Positions 1 to 7,692 of a stretch of 64,000 nucleotides of DNA are shown piece by piece; the stretch's first letter is position 1; the number at the start of each line of letters is the position of its first letter. The stretch covers positions 6,589,501 through 6,653,500 of the forward strand of contig NZ_CP073721.1 of assembly GCF_025264685.1 (NCBI RefSeq), written 5' to 3'. Source of the stretch: Dactylosporangium roseum. GTDB lineage: Bacteria > Actinomycetota > Actinomycetes > Mycobacteriales > Micromonosporaceae. Under the pieces are notes generated by a model, which saw only the letters and a list, made by a program, of their open reading frames with translations, ran no database searches and had not been told where the DNA came from. The position numbers and the translations under genes were made by a program.

Positions 1-2
1 TC

Positions 3-701
3 GGCGCTGATGGCGTGCACTCACGGCTGCGTACCATCGTCGACCCCGGTGCGCCAGCGCCGGTCTACGCCGGGTTGTGGACCGTCAGCGGCAGGTCGAC
101 CCACCCGGTCGAGCCCGGCGCGTTCAACCTCGTGTTCGGGTCCAAGGCCACCTTCGTGTACGCGGCAACCGCGGCCGGGACGCTGTGGTCGGCCCAGGTG
201 CCGTCCCGCACCCGGCCCGCCGCATACCTCGGCCACGAGTCGCTGATCGAGCTGTACCACGGCGACCGCGGTCCGGCGGCGCGGATCATCGAACACACCG
301 ACCAGTGGCACCCGTTCACCGTGCTGCGGCGCCTGCCGTCGGTGCCGCGGAGCCACCGCGACGCCATGGTGCTCCTCGGCGACGCCGCGCATCCGATCGG
401 CGCCGGGCAGGGCGCGTCACTGGCCATCGAGGACGCGGTGGTCCTGGCGAAGTGCCTCCGCGACCGGGCAACCGTGACCGACGCCCTGGCCGCGTTCGAC
501 CGCCTGCGCCGGCCGCGCACCGACCGGATGCTGAAGGCTGCCGGCGTCAACAGCGGCGCGAAGATCGCCGGGCCGCTCGCCGCCCGAGTCCGTGACGCGT
601 TGATGCCGGTGCTCTTCCGGCGGTTCGCCACCCGCGGCAGTGCCTGGATGTACGACTACGACGTCGAGTGGCAGACTCCGGTCGCCACGGTGTCCGCGTG
701 A
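3..701 (+). CDS. FAD-dependent monooxygenase, C-terminal part (5' end outside window)
   Basis: The frame is open from the window edge, so the start lies upstream. It opens with GADGVHSRLR, the 'DG' motif of the PHBH-fold flavin hydroxylases, which contacts FAD and NAD(P)H. About 120 residues later comes GDAAHPIGAGQGASLAIEDA, the second FAD-binding GD motif of the family. These enzymes are cytosolic NAD(P)H-dependent hydroxylases or epoxidases of aromatic or polyketide-like substrates. The specific substrate cannot be read from the sequence. The gene ends 15 bp before the 3' end of a convergent gene. The family call is secure; the role is not. Confidence 0.85.
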   Translation, partial: GADGVHSRLRTIVDPGAPAPVYAGLWTVSGRSTHPVEPGAFNLVFGSKATFVYAATAAGTLWSAQVPSRTRPAAYLGHESLIELYHGDRGPAARIIEHTDQWHPFTVLRRLPSVPRSHRDAMVLLGDAAHPIGAGQGASLAIEDAVVLAKCLRDRATVTDALAAFDRLRRPRTDRMLKAAGVNSGAKIAGPLAARVRDALMPVLFRRFATRGSAWMYDYDVEWQTPVATVSA

Positions 702-715
702 GGGGCGGCGCCGGA

Positions 716-1765
716 TCAGGCGTGCAGTTCGGTCAGCCGGCCCGCTTCCGCGGTGACCTCCTTGCGGACCGACGCCGGCAACGGGGTGAACGGCTCCCAC
801 GCCACCTCCCCCTTCGCGGGCTTCTTGCCGGCGCGGTACGACCAGACCCCAGCCACCTGCCCGTCGACCAGGAACGTCCCGATCGACTGCGGCATGCGGA
901 CGTGGAACACCTTCGACCGGTGCTCCTCCGGCAGGATCAGCGTGCGGCGGGCGTGGGCGAGCAGCGTCGCGTCGTACGTCGGCAGGAACCGCACCGGTGC
1001 CGGGGTTTCGGGGTCCGGCAGCGGCCCGTCCGGCAGGTCGACGAGTTCCCGTCCCCGCTCGTCGCCGAACCGGCGCAGTTCGAGCCGGTTCAGGACGGCG
1101 GCAACGGTGGCGACCGGCAGGCCGGCCCAGTCCGCTATCTCGGTGCGGTGGGCCGGCCCGAACGCGCCCAGATAGCGTCGGATCACCAGTTCCTGCGCGT
1201 CGTTCTCGGTCACGTCGGGCGGGCCGACCCAGTCTTCGGCGGCGCCGAACAGGTCCGCCCGCCGCCGCGCCCACGTGCCGGACGGTGGGACGCGCACCAT
1301 GTCGAGGTACATGCCGATGCCGCGCCGGACGCGGGGCCCGAACAGCTCGTCGATCTCGGTCCGGGGAACCGGCCGTTCGCGGAGCAGTTCCCGCAGTCGG
1401 GCCACGGCGTCCGCCATCTCGGCGGGGTCGGGCCGGTCACGGGTCAGCCGGTCGTACCATTCGCGGCGGGCCCGCCGGACACCGGCCGCGAACGGCCAGA
1501 AGTCGGCCCGCGACACGAGGTGGATGGTGGCCCGCAGAAGCGTCGCCTGGACGACCTCACGGCGCTCCAGCAGGCGGGTGAGTTCGGCCCGGTCGAAGCC
1601 TTCGATGCGGGTCCACAGTCCGATGTACATCGACGGCGCGTACTGCGCCTGGAGGCCGCCCATGCGCTCGAGCACGTCGGGGACGGTGTCCGGCACCCTC
1701 TTGAGCAGCATTTGGCGGGCGAGCAGCGCCCGGTTGAGATCACGCCAGGTAAGGGTCCGCTCCAC
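716..1765 (-). CDS. Winged-helix DNA-binding protein of the HTH_42 / AlkZ-like family (putative DNA glycosylase)
   Basis: A 349-residue protein of the actinobacterial 'winged helix DNA-binding domain-containing protein' family, which includes AlkZ and YcaQ/AlkX, glycosylases that remove bulky alkylated bases or unhook interstrand crosslinks. The N-terminal GGLQAQYAPS stretch supplies Q39-A40-Q41, which matches the catalytic QxQ signature of AlkZ-like members rather than the QxD of YcaQ. Tandem winged-helix segments follow, with LLRATIHLVSRADF and a C-terminal YRAGKKPAKGEV region. It starts 42 bp downstream of the Clp N-domain gene on the same strand and could be co-transcribed with it. Activity is inferred from the motif; a role as a plain DNA-binding protein is the alternative. 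Confidence 0.75.
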   Translation of the reverse strand: MERTLTWRDLNRALLARQMLLKRVPDTVPDVLERMGGLQAQYAPSMYIGLWTRIEGFDRAELTRLLERREVVQATLLRATIHLVSRADFWPFAAGVRRARREWYDRLTRDRPDPAEMADAVARLRELLRERPVPRTEIDELFGPRVRRGIGMYLDMVRVPPSGTWARRRADLFGAAEDWVGPPDVTENDAQELVIRRYLGAFGPAHRTEIADWAGLPVATVAAVLNRLELRRFGDERGRELVDLPDGPLPDPETPAPVRFLPTYDATLLAHARRTLILPEEHRSKVFHVRMPQSIGTFLVDGQVAGVWSYRAGKKPAKGEVAWEPFTPLPASVRKEVTAEAGRLTELHA

Positions 1766-1807
1766 GGAGAAACCGTAGATCAGCCCGGGATTCGGCGGAA
1801 CGGCACC

Positions 1808-2359
1808 TCACGCGGCGTTCTTGAGGGCGGTCTGCACCAGTTCCATGGTGCGGTCGTAGCTGATGCCTTGTTCCCGCAGCAGCCGGGCACCGAGTCCGCG
1901 CTCTTCCTTGAGCACGCCGAGCAGGATGTGCTCGGTGCCGATGTAGTTGTGCTTCATCGACAGGGCGACGCGGAGTGACAGTACGAGGGCCGTCTTGGCG
2001 CCGTTGTTGAATCGGGTAGGGATCTTGGTGCGGCGACGGAGGAACCCGCCGCGTTCGGCCGGCTCGGCGCGTTCCAGCGCTCCCGGGCCGAAGGTCTGCT
2101 CGATGCTGGACCGCACCGCGTCGAGGTCGATGCCGATCGAGCGCAAGGCGGCCGCCTCGTCCCCGGCGGCGAGCATGGCCCGCCACGAGTCGGGGTCGAG
2201 GCCGGATGCCCGCAGGACGGTGTGCGCGATGCCGCCGTCGCCGGCGAGCATCGCGAGCACCAGGTGCTCGGTGCCGATCGCGTGGTGGCCGAGCGCGTCG
2301 GCCTCGACCTTGGCCGTTTTCACGGTCGTCCGGGCACGGTCGGTGAACCGCTCGAACAT
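1808..2359 (-). CDS. Stand-alone Clp N-terminal (double Clp repeat) domain protein
   Basis: 183 residues containing two Clp_N repeats and no AAA+ module. The first begins MFERFTDRARTTVKTA and continues IGTEHLVLAMLAG. The second, at about residues 105-180, contains IGTEHILLGVLKEERG. In ClpC and ClpA this domain binds adaptors and substrates. Free-standing copies are common in actinomycetes and are thought to act as decoys or adaptors for ClpC1-ClpP, or as binding proteins; that role is inference. The gene follows a small HTH gene by 28 bp on the same strand, a recurrent pairing that suggests one operon controlled by the operator upstream. Confidence 0.85.
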   Translation of the reverse strand: MFERFTDRARTTVKTAKVEADALGHHAIGTEHLVLAMLAGDGGIAHTVLRASGLDPDSWRAMLAAGDEAAALRSIGIDLDAVRSSIEQTFGPGALERAEPAERGGFLRRRTKIPTRFNNGAKTALVLSLRVALSMKHNYIGTEHILLGVLKEERGLGARLLREQGISYDRTMELVQTALKNAA

Positions 2360-2387
2360 GCTGCTCCCCTTTCGCTGTTCGATCGCC

Positions 2388-2645
2388 CTAGGTCCGGTCG
2401 TTCGCCGGATCGGGCTGCGTGGTGGGCCGCACGGGTTTGCGGCCGGCGTGTTTCTTGTGGACCGCCTGTCGTGACACGTCGAGCGCGTCGGCGATCTCCT
2501 GCCATGACCAGCCCTGCAGGCGGGCGTTGTCGACCTGGAGCACTTCGAGCGCGTCGGCGAGCCGGCGCAGCGCGACCGCTGCGCGGAGGCCGATGCGCGG
2601 GTCCGGGTCAGTCGCCGCCGTGGCGAGGTCGTTCGCCTCCGTCAT
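2388..2645 (-). CDS. Small helix-turn-helix protein, probable autoregulator
   Basis: 85 residues. The middle of the protein, SWQEIADALDVSRQAVHKKH, is a clear helix-turn-helix resembling sigma-70 region 4 and related regulators, followed by a basic tail. The ATG at 2645 lies 3 bp from a perfect palindrome. The upstream DNA reads TTGACG, 17 bp, TAAGGT, then about 6 bp to the ATG, which fits a leaderless transcript. Its downstream partner is the Clp N-domain gene. Autorepression through the two palindromes is the simplest reading but is inferred. Confidence 0.75.
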   Translation of the reverse strand: MTEANDLATAATDPDPRIGLRAAVALRRLADALEVLQVDNARLQGWSWQEIADALDVSRQAVHKKHAGRKPVRPTTQPDPANDRT

Positions 2646-2647
2646 AC

Positions 2648-2691
2648 GTCAACCTTAGTTGACAAGCGATTGTGCGTCAACCTTTGTTGAC
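2648..2691. promoter_or_regulatory. Paired palindromic operators overlapping divergent promoters
   Basis: Two near-identical 16-bp palindromes, GTCAACCTTAGTTGAC (2648-2663) and GTCAACCTTTGTTGAC (2676-2691), are repeated with a 28-bp period in the gap between the HTH gene and the divergent ABC transporter. On the minus strand the right copy contains the -35 (TTGACG) and the left copy the -10 (TAAGGT) of the HTH gene promoter, so a bound repressor would block it directly. A TACGTT hexamer at 2716-2721 may be the -10 for the rightward GTG start at 2727. The binding protein is unproven; the adjacent HTH protein is the likeliest. Confidence 0.7.
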
Positions 2692-2726
2692 AAATGTTGG
2701 TGACAACCCTCTGCTACGTTCCGAGC

Positions 2727-3353
2727 GTGCACCAGAACGTGAAGCTCTACGCGCGTGGCATCACGAAGAAGTTCGGCCGCCGGACCGTCCTCGACAACGT
2801 GCACCTCGCCGTGCACGCCGGGGAGATCACCGCGATCGTCGGCGCCAACGGCTGCGGCAAGAGCACCATGCTGCGCATCTGCGCCGGCCTCACCAGCCCC
2901 GACCGCGGCACCGTCCAGGTCCACGGCACACTCGGCTACTGCCCCCAGGACGGCGGCACCGTCGACTTCCTCCTGCCCGACGAGCATTTCACGCTGATCG
3001 GTGCCGGCCGCGGACTGTCCCGGCGCGCGTCCCGGGCCGCCGGCCGCGCACACGCCCGGGCGCTCGACTGGGAGCCCGGCCAAGTTCAGGCTCGCCGGCT
3101 CTCCGGCGGCACCAGGCAGAAGCTCAACCTGGTCATGGCCGGCATCGGCGAGCCCGACGTGCTGCTGCTGGACGAGCCGTACCAGGGGTTCGACCGCGGC
3201 ACGTACCTCGACTTCTGGGACCAGTTGCACGCCTGGCGCGACCGGGGCAAGGCCATCGTTGTGGTCACCCACCTGCTCGCCCAACTCGACCGGGTCGACA
3301 CCGTGCTGGATTTGTCCCGGACGACCACGCCCTGGAGGACCGGACACCGATGA
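2727..3353 (+). CDS. ABC transporter ATP-binding protein
   Basis: A single ABC ATPase domain of about 208 residues with all core motifs: Walker A GANGCGKST, signature LSGGTRQKLN, Walker B VLLLDEP and the switch histidine in VVVTH. GTG 2727 is preferred over the upstream in-frame start at 2694 because the region before it is promoter and operator DNA and the protein then begins with the usual strand preceding KKFGRRTVLDNV. It overlaps the permease gene by 4 bp (ATGA), so the two form one exporter operon. Drive for an ABC-2-type exporter is likely; the substrate is unknown. Confidence 0.88.
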   Translation: MHQNVKLYARGITKKFGRRTVLDNVHLAVHAGEITAIVGANGCGKSTMLRICAGLTSPDRGTVQVHGTLGYCPQDGGTVDFLLPDEHFTLIGAGRGLSRRASRAAGRAHARALDWEPGQVQARRLSGGTRQKLNLVMAGIGEPDVLLLDEPYQGFDRGTYLDFWDQLHAWRDRGKAIVVVTHLLAQLDRVDTVLDLSRTTTPWRTGHR

Positions 3354-4048
3354 GGAAAACGCTCACCGTCGCCGAGATGGCGCTGCGGGAGATCAGCCGC
3401 CGGCGCGGTGTCCTGGCGATCCTGCTGCTTCTGCCGCTGGCGTTCTACCTGACCCGCCGCTCGGACCACATCGGGCAGTCGGTACGGTTCGTATTCCTGG
3501 GCTTGAGCTGGGCGATGAGCACCGCGGCCCTGTTCGCGGCGAGCGCGGCCCGGGGCATGGAGCCCCGGCTGCGGATCGGCGGCTACCACGGCTGGCAGTT
3601 GGTGCTGGGACGCCTCGGCGCGCTGTGGGGGCTCGGCGCCGTCATCAGCGTTCCGTACTTCCTGCTCATCCGCTTCGACCAGCGCGACCTGCGGTACACC
3701 TCGATCGCCCTCGTCATGGCACTGCTGGTGCTGATCGCGCCGCTGTTCGGGGTGCTGCTCGCCGCGGTGCTGCCGCGCGAACTGGAGGGCACGCTCGTGC
3801 TGCTGCTCGTCGTCGGGCTGCAGATGATGATGGACCCGTCGGGCGACGCCTCCAAGCTGCTGCCGTTCTGGTTCAGCCGCGAGATCGGCACGTATGCGAT
3901 CGACCTGACCGGCTCCGGCTTCCTGTTCCGGGGACTGGTCCACGCGGCCGTGACCCTCGCGGTCCTGGCCGCGGCGCTCGGGATCGCCTCCGGTATCCGG
4001 CTGCGCCGCCGGCGGCACCTTCGATTCGCCACGACCGTGAGCCGCTGA
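3350..4048 (+). CDS. ABC transporter permease (six-segment membrane protein)
   Basis: 232 residues, mostly hydrophobic, with about six membrane spans (around residues 18-35, 45-65, 83-100, 115-140, 145-160 and 195-215) and an Arg-rich cytosolic tail. The ATG at 3350 overlaps the ATPase stop codon, which settles the start; the longer open frame upstream is only shadow. It would pair with the preceding ATPase as a small exporter. There is no periplasmic binding protein or other subunit nearby, so export rather than import is likely. The substrate cannot be told. Confidence 0.8.
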   Translation: MRKTLTVAEMALREISRRRGVLAILLLLPLAFYLTRRSDHIGQSVRFVFLGLSWAMSTAALFAASAARGMEPRLRIGGYHGWQLVLGRLGALWGLGAVISVPYFLLIRFDQRDLRYTSIALVMALLVLIAPLFGVLLAAVLPRELEGTLVLLLVVGLQMMMDPSGDASKLLPFWFSREIGTYAIDLTGSGFLFRGLVHAAVTLAVLAAALGIASGIRLRRRRHLRFATTVSR

Positions 4049-5079
4049 TGGTCGCGCTGCCGATCGTCGACGTTTCCCGGCTCGTCCGGGCCGGCGAGGA
4101 CCCGCGCGCCGCGGCGGCGATCGAGGCAGCATGCCGCGCGAGCGGCTTCTTCTACGTCGCGGGCCACGGTGTCCCGGAGGAGCTGATCGCCCGGCTCGAC
4201 CGCGGTGCCCGCGCCTTCTTCGCGCTGCCCGAGACCGAGAAGCTGGAGATCGCCATGGCGCGGGGCGGCCGGGCGTGGCGCGGCTTCTTCCCCGTCGGCG
4301 CCGAGCTCACATCCGGGGTGCCCGACCAGAAGGAAGGGCTGTACTTCGGTACCGAACTGGGCCCGGACGCACCGCAGGTGCGGGCCGGCCTGCCCCTGCA
4401 CGGCGCGAACCTCTTCCCCCGCGGGGTCCCCGAGCTGCGGTCCGCCGTGCTCGAGTACCTGGACGCGCTGACCGGCACGGCACAGGCCGTGCTGCGGGGC
4501 GTGGCGCAGAGCCTCGGGCTGGCTCCGGGCTATTTCGCCGACGGGTACACCGCGGAACCGACCGTGCTGTTCCGCGTCTTCCACTACCCGCCGACGCCGC
4601 CGGGCAGCGACGCCTGGGGCGTCGGCGAGCACACCGACTATGGCCTGCTGACGCTGCTGCTGCAGGACGACAACGGCGGCCTGCAGGTGAAGACGCGCAC
4701 GGGCTGGCTCGACGCCCCGCCGCTGCCGGGCACGTTCGTGTGCAACATCGGCGACATGCTCGACCGGATGACCGGCGGCTGGTACCGCTCGACCCCGCAC
4801 CGGGTCCGTAACCTGAGCGGCAACGAGCGGCTGTCGTTCCCGTTCTTCTTCGACCCGGACTTCACCGCCGAGGTCCCGGCGCTGCCGGGGCGGGCGGCGA
4901 CCGGCGCGGACGGCGAGCGGCGGTGGGACGGTCAGGATCTTCGCGCATTCACCGGCACCTACGGGGAATATCTCGTGGCAAAGGTGGGCAAGGTGTTTCC
5001 TGGGCTCAGCGCGGACGTCGGGGCGAGCACAGGATCGGGTACCGGATCGGCAACGGGGACGGCTCGGGAATCGGTCTGA
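4048..5079 (+). CDS. 2-oxoglutarate/Fe(II)-dependent dioxygenase, isopenicillin-N-synthase-like
   Basis: 343 residues. It has the N-terminal region of the family (LPIVDVSRL, ASGFFYVAGHGVP) and the Fe(II)-binding triad: HTDYG supplies His and Asp, and the distal His is in TPHRVRN, followed by the RLSFPFFF strand. The oxoglutarate-binding Arg is probably that of the NERLSF segment. The C-terminal tail is a low-complexity Gly/Ser/Thr run. The ATG overlaps the permease stop (TGATG), so it is translationally coupled to the exporter. This suggests modification of a small molecule that the pump exports, or a shared stress response; both are inference. Confidence 0.85.
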   Translation: MVALPIVDVSRLVRAGEDPRAAAAIEAACRASGFFYVAGHGVPEELIARLDRGARAFFALPETEKLEIAMARGGRAWRGFFPVGAELTSGVPDQKEGLYFGTELGPDAPQVRAGLPLHGANLFPRGVPELRSAVLEYLDALTGTAQAVLRGVAQSLGLAPGYFADGYTAEPTVLFRVFHYPPTPPGSDAWGVGEHTDYGLLTLLLQDDNGGLQVKTRTGWLDAPPLPGTFVCNIGDMLDRMTGGWYRSTPHRVRNLSGNERLSFPFFFDPDFTAEVPALPGRAATGADGERRWDGQDLRAFTGTYGEYLVAKVGKVFPGLSADVGASTGSGTGSATGTARESV

Positions 5080-5117
5080 AGGCGACAACCCGTTACCGAC
5101 CGGCGGTGCGGATCGTA

Positions 5118-5143
5118 GAACCCGTGTAAGGGTTCGAAGAACC
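5118..5143. promoter_or_regulatory. Nested inverted repeats downstream of the dioxygenase
   Basis: GAACCC (5118-5123) pairs with GGGTTC (5130-5135), and GGTTC (5131-5135) can alternatively pair with GAACC (5139-5143). The shared middle arm means the two hairpins are mutually exclusive. The position 39 bp after a stop and about 95 bp before a small gene allows either a terminator or an operator; there is no T-run. The GGTTCGAA core resembles a tRNA T-loop, but no tRNA surrounds it. Confidence 0.35.
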
Positions 5144-5238
5144 GTTCACGCAGGTCAGGCACGTGGCACGATGACGGGAGCAAACCTGTCCGCGGTGTTC
5201 CTACCGTAAGAGTCACCAGACCGCGACAGGAGACGGCG

Positions 5239-5364
5239 ATGACCACCCCGACCACCACCACGACCCGTAAGCTCACCAACCTCGACAGCGAGCAGGGAAT
5301 GCTGGTGCTGCTCGCGGTGATCGTCCTGCTCAGCGTGATCGGCGTGATCGTCGTCGGCGGCTGA
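5239..5364 (+). CDS. 41-residue single-span membrane protein
   Basis: A short ORF with an AGGAG ribosome-binding site 6-7 bp before the ATG. The N-terminus is a Thr-rich hydrophilic stretch (TTPTTTTTRKLTNLDSEQG), followed by one continuous hydrophobic helix of about 20 residues ending in Gly-Gly. It sits between the dioxygenase and the LCP gene. No family is recognised. The good ribosome-binding site and clean charge-then-helix design argue that it is real; it may be a small membrane subunit or signal peptide-like regulator. Confidence 0.6.
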   Translation: MTTPTTTTTRKLTNLDSEQGMLVLLAVIVLLSVIGVIVVGG

Positions 5365-5431
5365 TCTCCGGGACGACTGAAAGGTCCGGCGTAGCTGCGT
5401 CGCCCGGTGCCGCTCCTACCGTCTTGAGGGT

Positions 5432-6766
5432 ATGACGCCCGACGCTCCACTCGAACCGGGGCCGCTCGAACAGGAGCCGCACGACGTGTTTCAACGCCAC
5501 GAGCGTCTCGCCGGGAATCCGCACCCCGGCCGGCCGGCCGACGTCACGTCGCGCCGGCCGAAGTCGTCACCCGCCCAGGCCCGGCGCAGGGCCAGGGCGG
5601 GCGGGACGGCACCGGCGAAGGGGGTCCCGGCGCAGCGGCGCCGGGACCCGAGGTGGGCGCGCACGCTGATGGTGGTCGGCGCGGTCATGATGATGCTGGC
5701 GGGCAGCGCCTTCGTCGCGAAGGACGCGGTGATCGGATACGCGACGAGCAGCGTCCGGCAGGAGGACCTGATCGTCCCGGCGGCCGAGCAGCAGGGCAAG
5801 CACGTGACGATCAGCGGGGCGAAGAACATCCTGCTGGTCGGCATCGACCCGCGCCCGGACCAGGACCCGTCGGAGGCGATCCGCTCCGACTCGATCATCA
5901 TCCTGCACATCCCGGCGAGCCACGACTCGGCGTACCTGATCTCGATCCCCCGGGACACCTGGGTGAAGATCCCGCGGTTCGACAACGGCAAGGCCAGGTA
6001 CAACGGCGGCCACGACAAGATCAACGCCGCGTTCGCCGAGGGCGGCCTGAAGACGACGGGCAAGGACAAGCGCAAGTACGGTACGACGCTGCTCGCGGAC
6101 ACGATCAAGGAGAACTGGGGCATCACCTTCGACGCGGCGGCGATCGTCGACTTCACCGGCTTCACGAAGGTGGTGAACGTGCTCGGCGGCGTCGACATGT
6201 ACGTCGACCAGGAGACGAGGTCGGTGCACATCGGCCACGACGCCAAGGGCAACACGAAGGTGCCGTACCTCCAGCGCACCAGCGACTCGGGCGGGACCGA
6301 TCTGATCCCGGTCGCCGGCGTGACGCCCCAGACGTACCGCGTCGGCTACCAGCACCTCGAGCCTTGGCAGGTGCTCGACTACGTGCGGCAGCGGGAGACC
6401 CTGCCGAACAGCGACTACGACCGGCAGCGCCACCAGCAGCAGTTCATCAAGGCGCTGTTCAAGAAGATCGCCAGCAAGGACGTGCTGACCGACCCGGCGA
6501 AGCTCAAGAAGGTGCTGGACGTGGTCGGTGAGGCGATGACGATCGACTCCGGCGGCATCGGGCTGGACGACTGGATCTTCGCGATGAAGGGCATCGGCGG
6601 CGACAACCTGCTCACCATCAAGACGAACAACGGCACGTTCCACTCGTCGCAGGAGCAGCCCGGCGCGGAGGCGCTCGACCGCACCACGCTCGCGCTGCTG
6701 GAGTCGGTGCGCACGAACACCGTGGAGTCGTTCGTCGCCAGCCGCATCGACCTGGTGAGCAAGTAG
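5432..6766 (+). CDS. LytR-CpsA-Psr (LCP) family cell-wall glycopolymer ligase
   Basis: 444 residues with a long basic, Pro-rich cytosolic N-terminus, one membrane span at about residues 78-97 and an extracytoplasmic LCP domain from about residue 130. The LCP core is visible: NILLVGIDPRP, then SDSIIILHI, then the conserved Arg/Asp-rich SIPRDTWVKIP. Later come KINAAFAEGG and the Arg-rich DYVRQRETLPNSDYDRQRHQQQF, with the family's pyrophosphate-binding arginines. These proteins transfer undecaprenyl-linked glycopolymers onto peptidoglycan. It is longer than minimal LCPs because of its N-terminal tail. A GAGGGT ribosome-binding site precedes the ATG. Confidence 0.93.
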   Translation: MTPDAPLEPGPLEQEPHDVFQRHERLAGNPHPGRPADVTSRRPKSSPAQARRRARAGGTAPAKGVPAQRRRDPRWARTLMVVGAVMMMLAGSAFVAKDAVIGYATSSVRQEDLIVPAAEQQGKHVTISGAKNILLVGIDPRPDQDPSEAIRSDSIIILHIPASHDSAYLISIPRDTWVKIPRFDNGKARYNGGHDKINAAFAEGGLKTTGKDKRKYGTTLLADTIKENWGITFDAAAIVDFTGFTKVVNVLGGVDMYVDQETRSVHIGHDAKGNTKVPYLQRTSDSGGTDLIPVAGVTPQTYRVGYQHLEPWQVLDYVRQRETLPNSDYDRQRHQQQFIKALFKKIASKDVLTDPAKLKKVLDVVGEAMTIDSGGIGLDDWIFAMKGIGGDNLLTIKTNNGTFHSSQEQPGAEALDRTTLALLESVRTNTVESFVASRIDLVSK

Positions 6767-6821
6767 CCAGCCGAGCGGTCACCCGCGACCACCGGCCGGG
6801 GACCGTGCGAAGATCGGTTCC

Positions 6822-7682
6822 ATGTCGCGGATCGTCGTCACCGGAGCGAACGGCAAGACCGGTCGGGTCGTCGTCGCCGACCTCCTCGCCCACGGCCACT
6901 ACGTTGTCGCCACCGACGCGGTCGGCAGGGCCGGCCACCTGGGTGACCTCGGCACCCCGCTGCTGATCGCCGATCTGGCCGACTACGGCCAGGCGGTCGA
7001 GGTGCTACAGGGCGCCGACGCGGTGGTCCACCTCGCGAACATCCCGGCCCCGGGCATGTATCCGCCGGCGGTGACGTTCAACCGCAACTCGGCCATGAAC
7101 GCCAACGTCTTCCTCGCCGCGCAGGCCGTCGGTCTCGGCGGTGTCGTGTGGTCGTCCAGCGAGACGACGCTCGGCCTGCCGTTCGACACGCCGCCGCGGT
7201 ACGCGCCGGTGGACGAGGACCACTTCCCGTTCCCGACGACGACGTACGCGCTGTCGAAGGTCGTCGGCGAGACCGTCGCGCGGGAGATCGCCGGTTGGAG
7301 CGGCATCCCGTTCGTCGGGCTGCGGCTCTCCAACGTGCACGTCCCCGAGGATTACGCCGCCGTGCCCGGCTACTGGCCGGATCCGCACGCGCGGAAGTGG
7401 AACCTGTGGGGGTACGTCGACGCGCGTGACGTCGCCGCCGCCTGCCGGCTGGCGCTGGGCGCGGCCGCCGCCGGCACGGTCGCCGGGGCGACCTCGTTCG
7501 TCATCGCCGCCGCGGACACGATCATGAACCGCCCGTCCGCGGCGCTGCTGCGTGAGGTCTTCCCCGACGTACCGGTGCGGAAGGATCTCGGCGAGTTCGA
7601 GACCCTCCTGTCGATCGACCGCGCCCGGGAGGTTCTCGGCTACGCGCCGAAACACTCGTGGCGTGATCACGTGGCCCGGTGA
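6822..7682 (+). CDS. NAD(P)-dependent epimerase/dehydratase (extended SDR)
   Basis: 286 residues. The N-terminus carries the nucleotide-binding motif TGANGKTG (residues 7-14), with ADLADYGQAVEVLQGADAVVHLAN following as the acidic loop and strand. The catalytic pair is the YALSK motif after an upstream SS(E) segment (WSSSETT). It ends with an SDR tail around HSWRDHV. Substrates of such enzymes are nucleotide sugars or small carbonyls, and nothing local specifies which. It lies 55 bp after the LCP gene on the same strand, so co-transcription is possible. Confidence 0.85.
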   Translation: MSRIVVTGANGKTGRVVVADLLAHGHYVVATDAVGRAGHLGDLGTPLLIADLADYGQAVEVLQGADAVVHLANIPAPGMYPPAVTFNRNSAMNANVFLAAQAVGLGGVVWSSSETTLGLPFDTPPRYAPVDEDHFPFPTTTYALSKVVGETVAREIAGWSGIPFVGLRLSNVHVPEDYAAVPGYWPDPHARKWNLWGYVDARDVAAACRLALGAAAAGTVAGATSFVIAAADTIMNRPSAALLREVFPDVPVRKDLGEFETLLSIDRAREVLGYAPKHSWRDHVAR

Positions 7683-7692
7683 CACCGGCGCG

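Noticed and set aside
5110..5150. Possible tRNA because of a GGTTCGAA T-loop-like sequence
   Set aside because: No acceptor, D-arm or anticodon arm can be folded around it.
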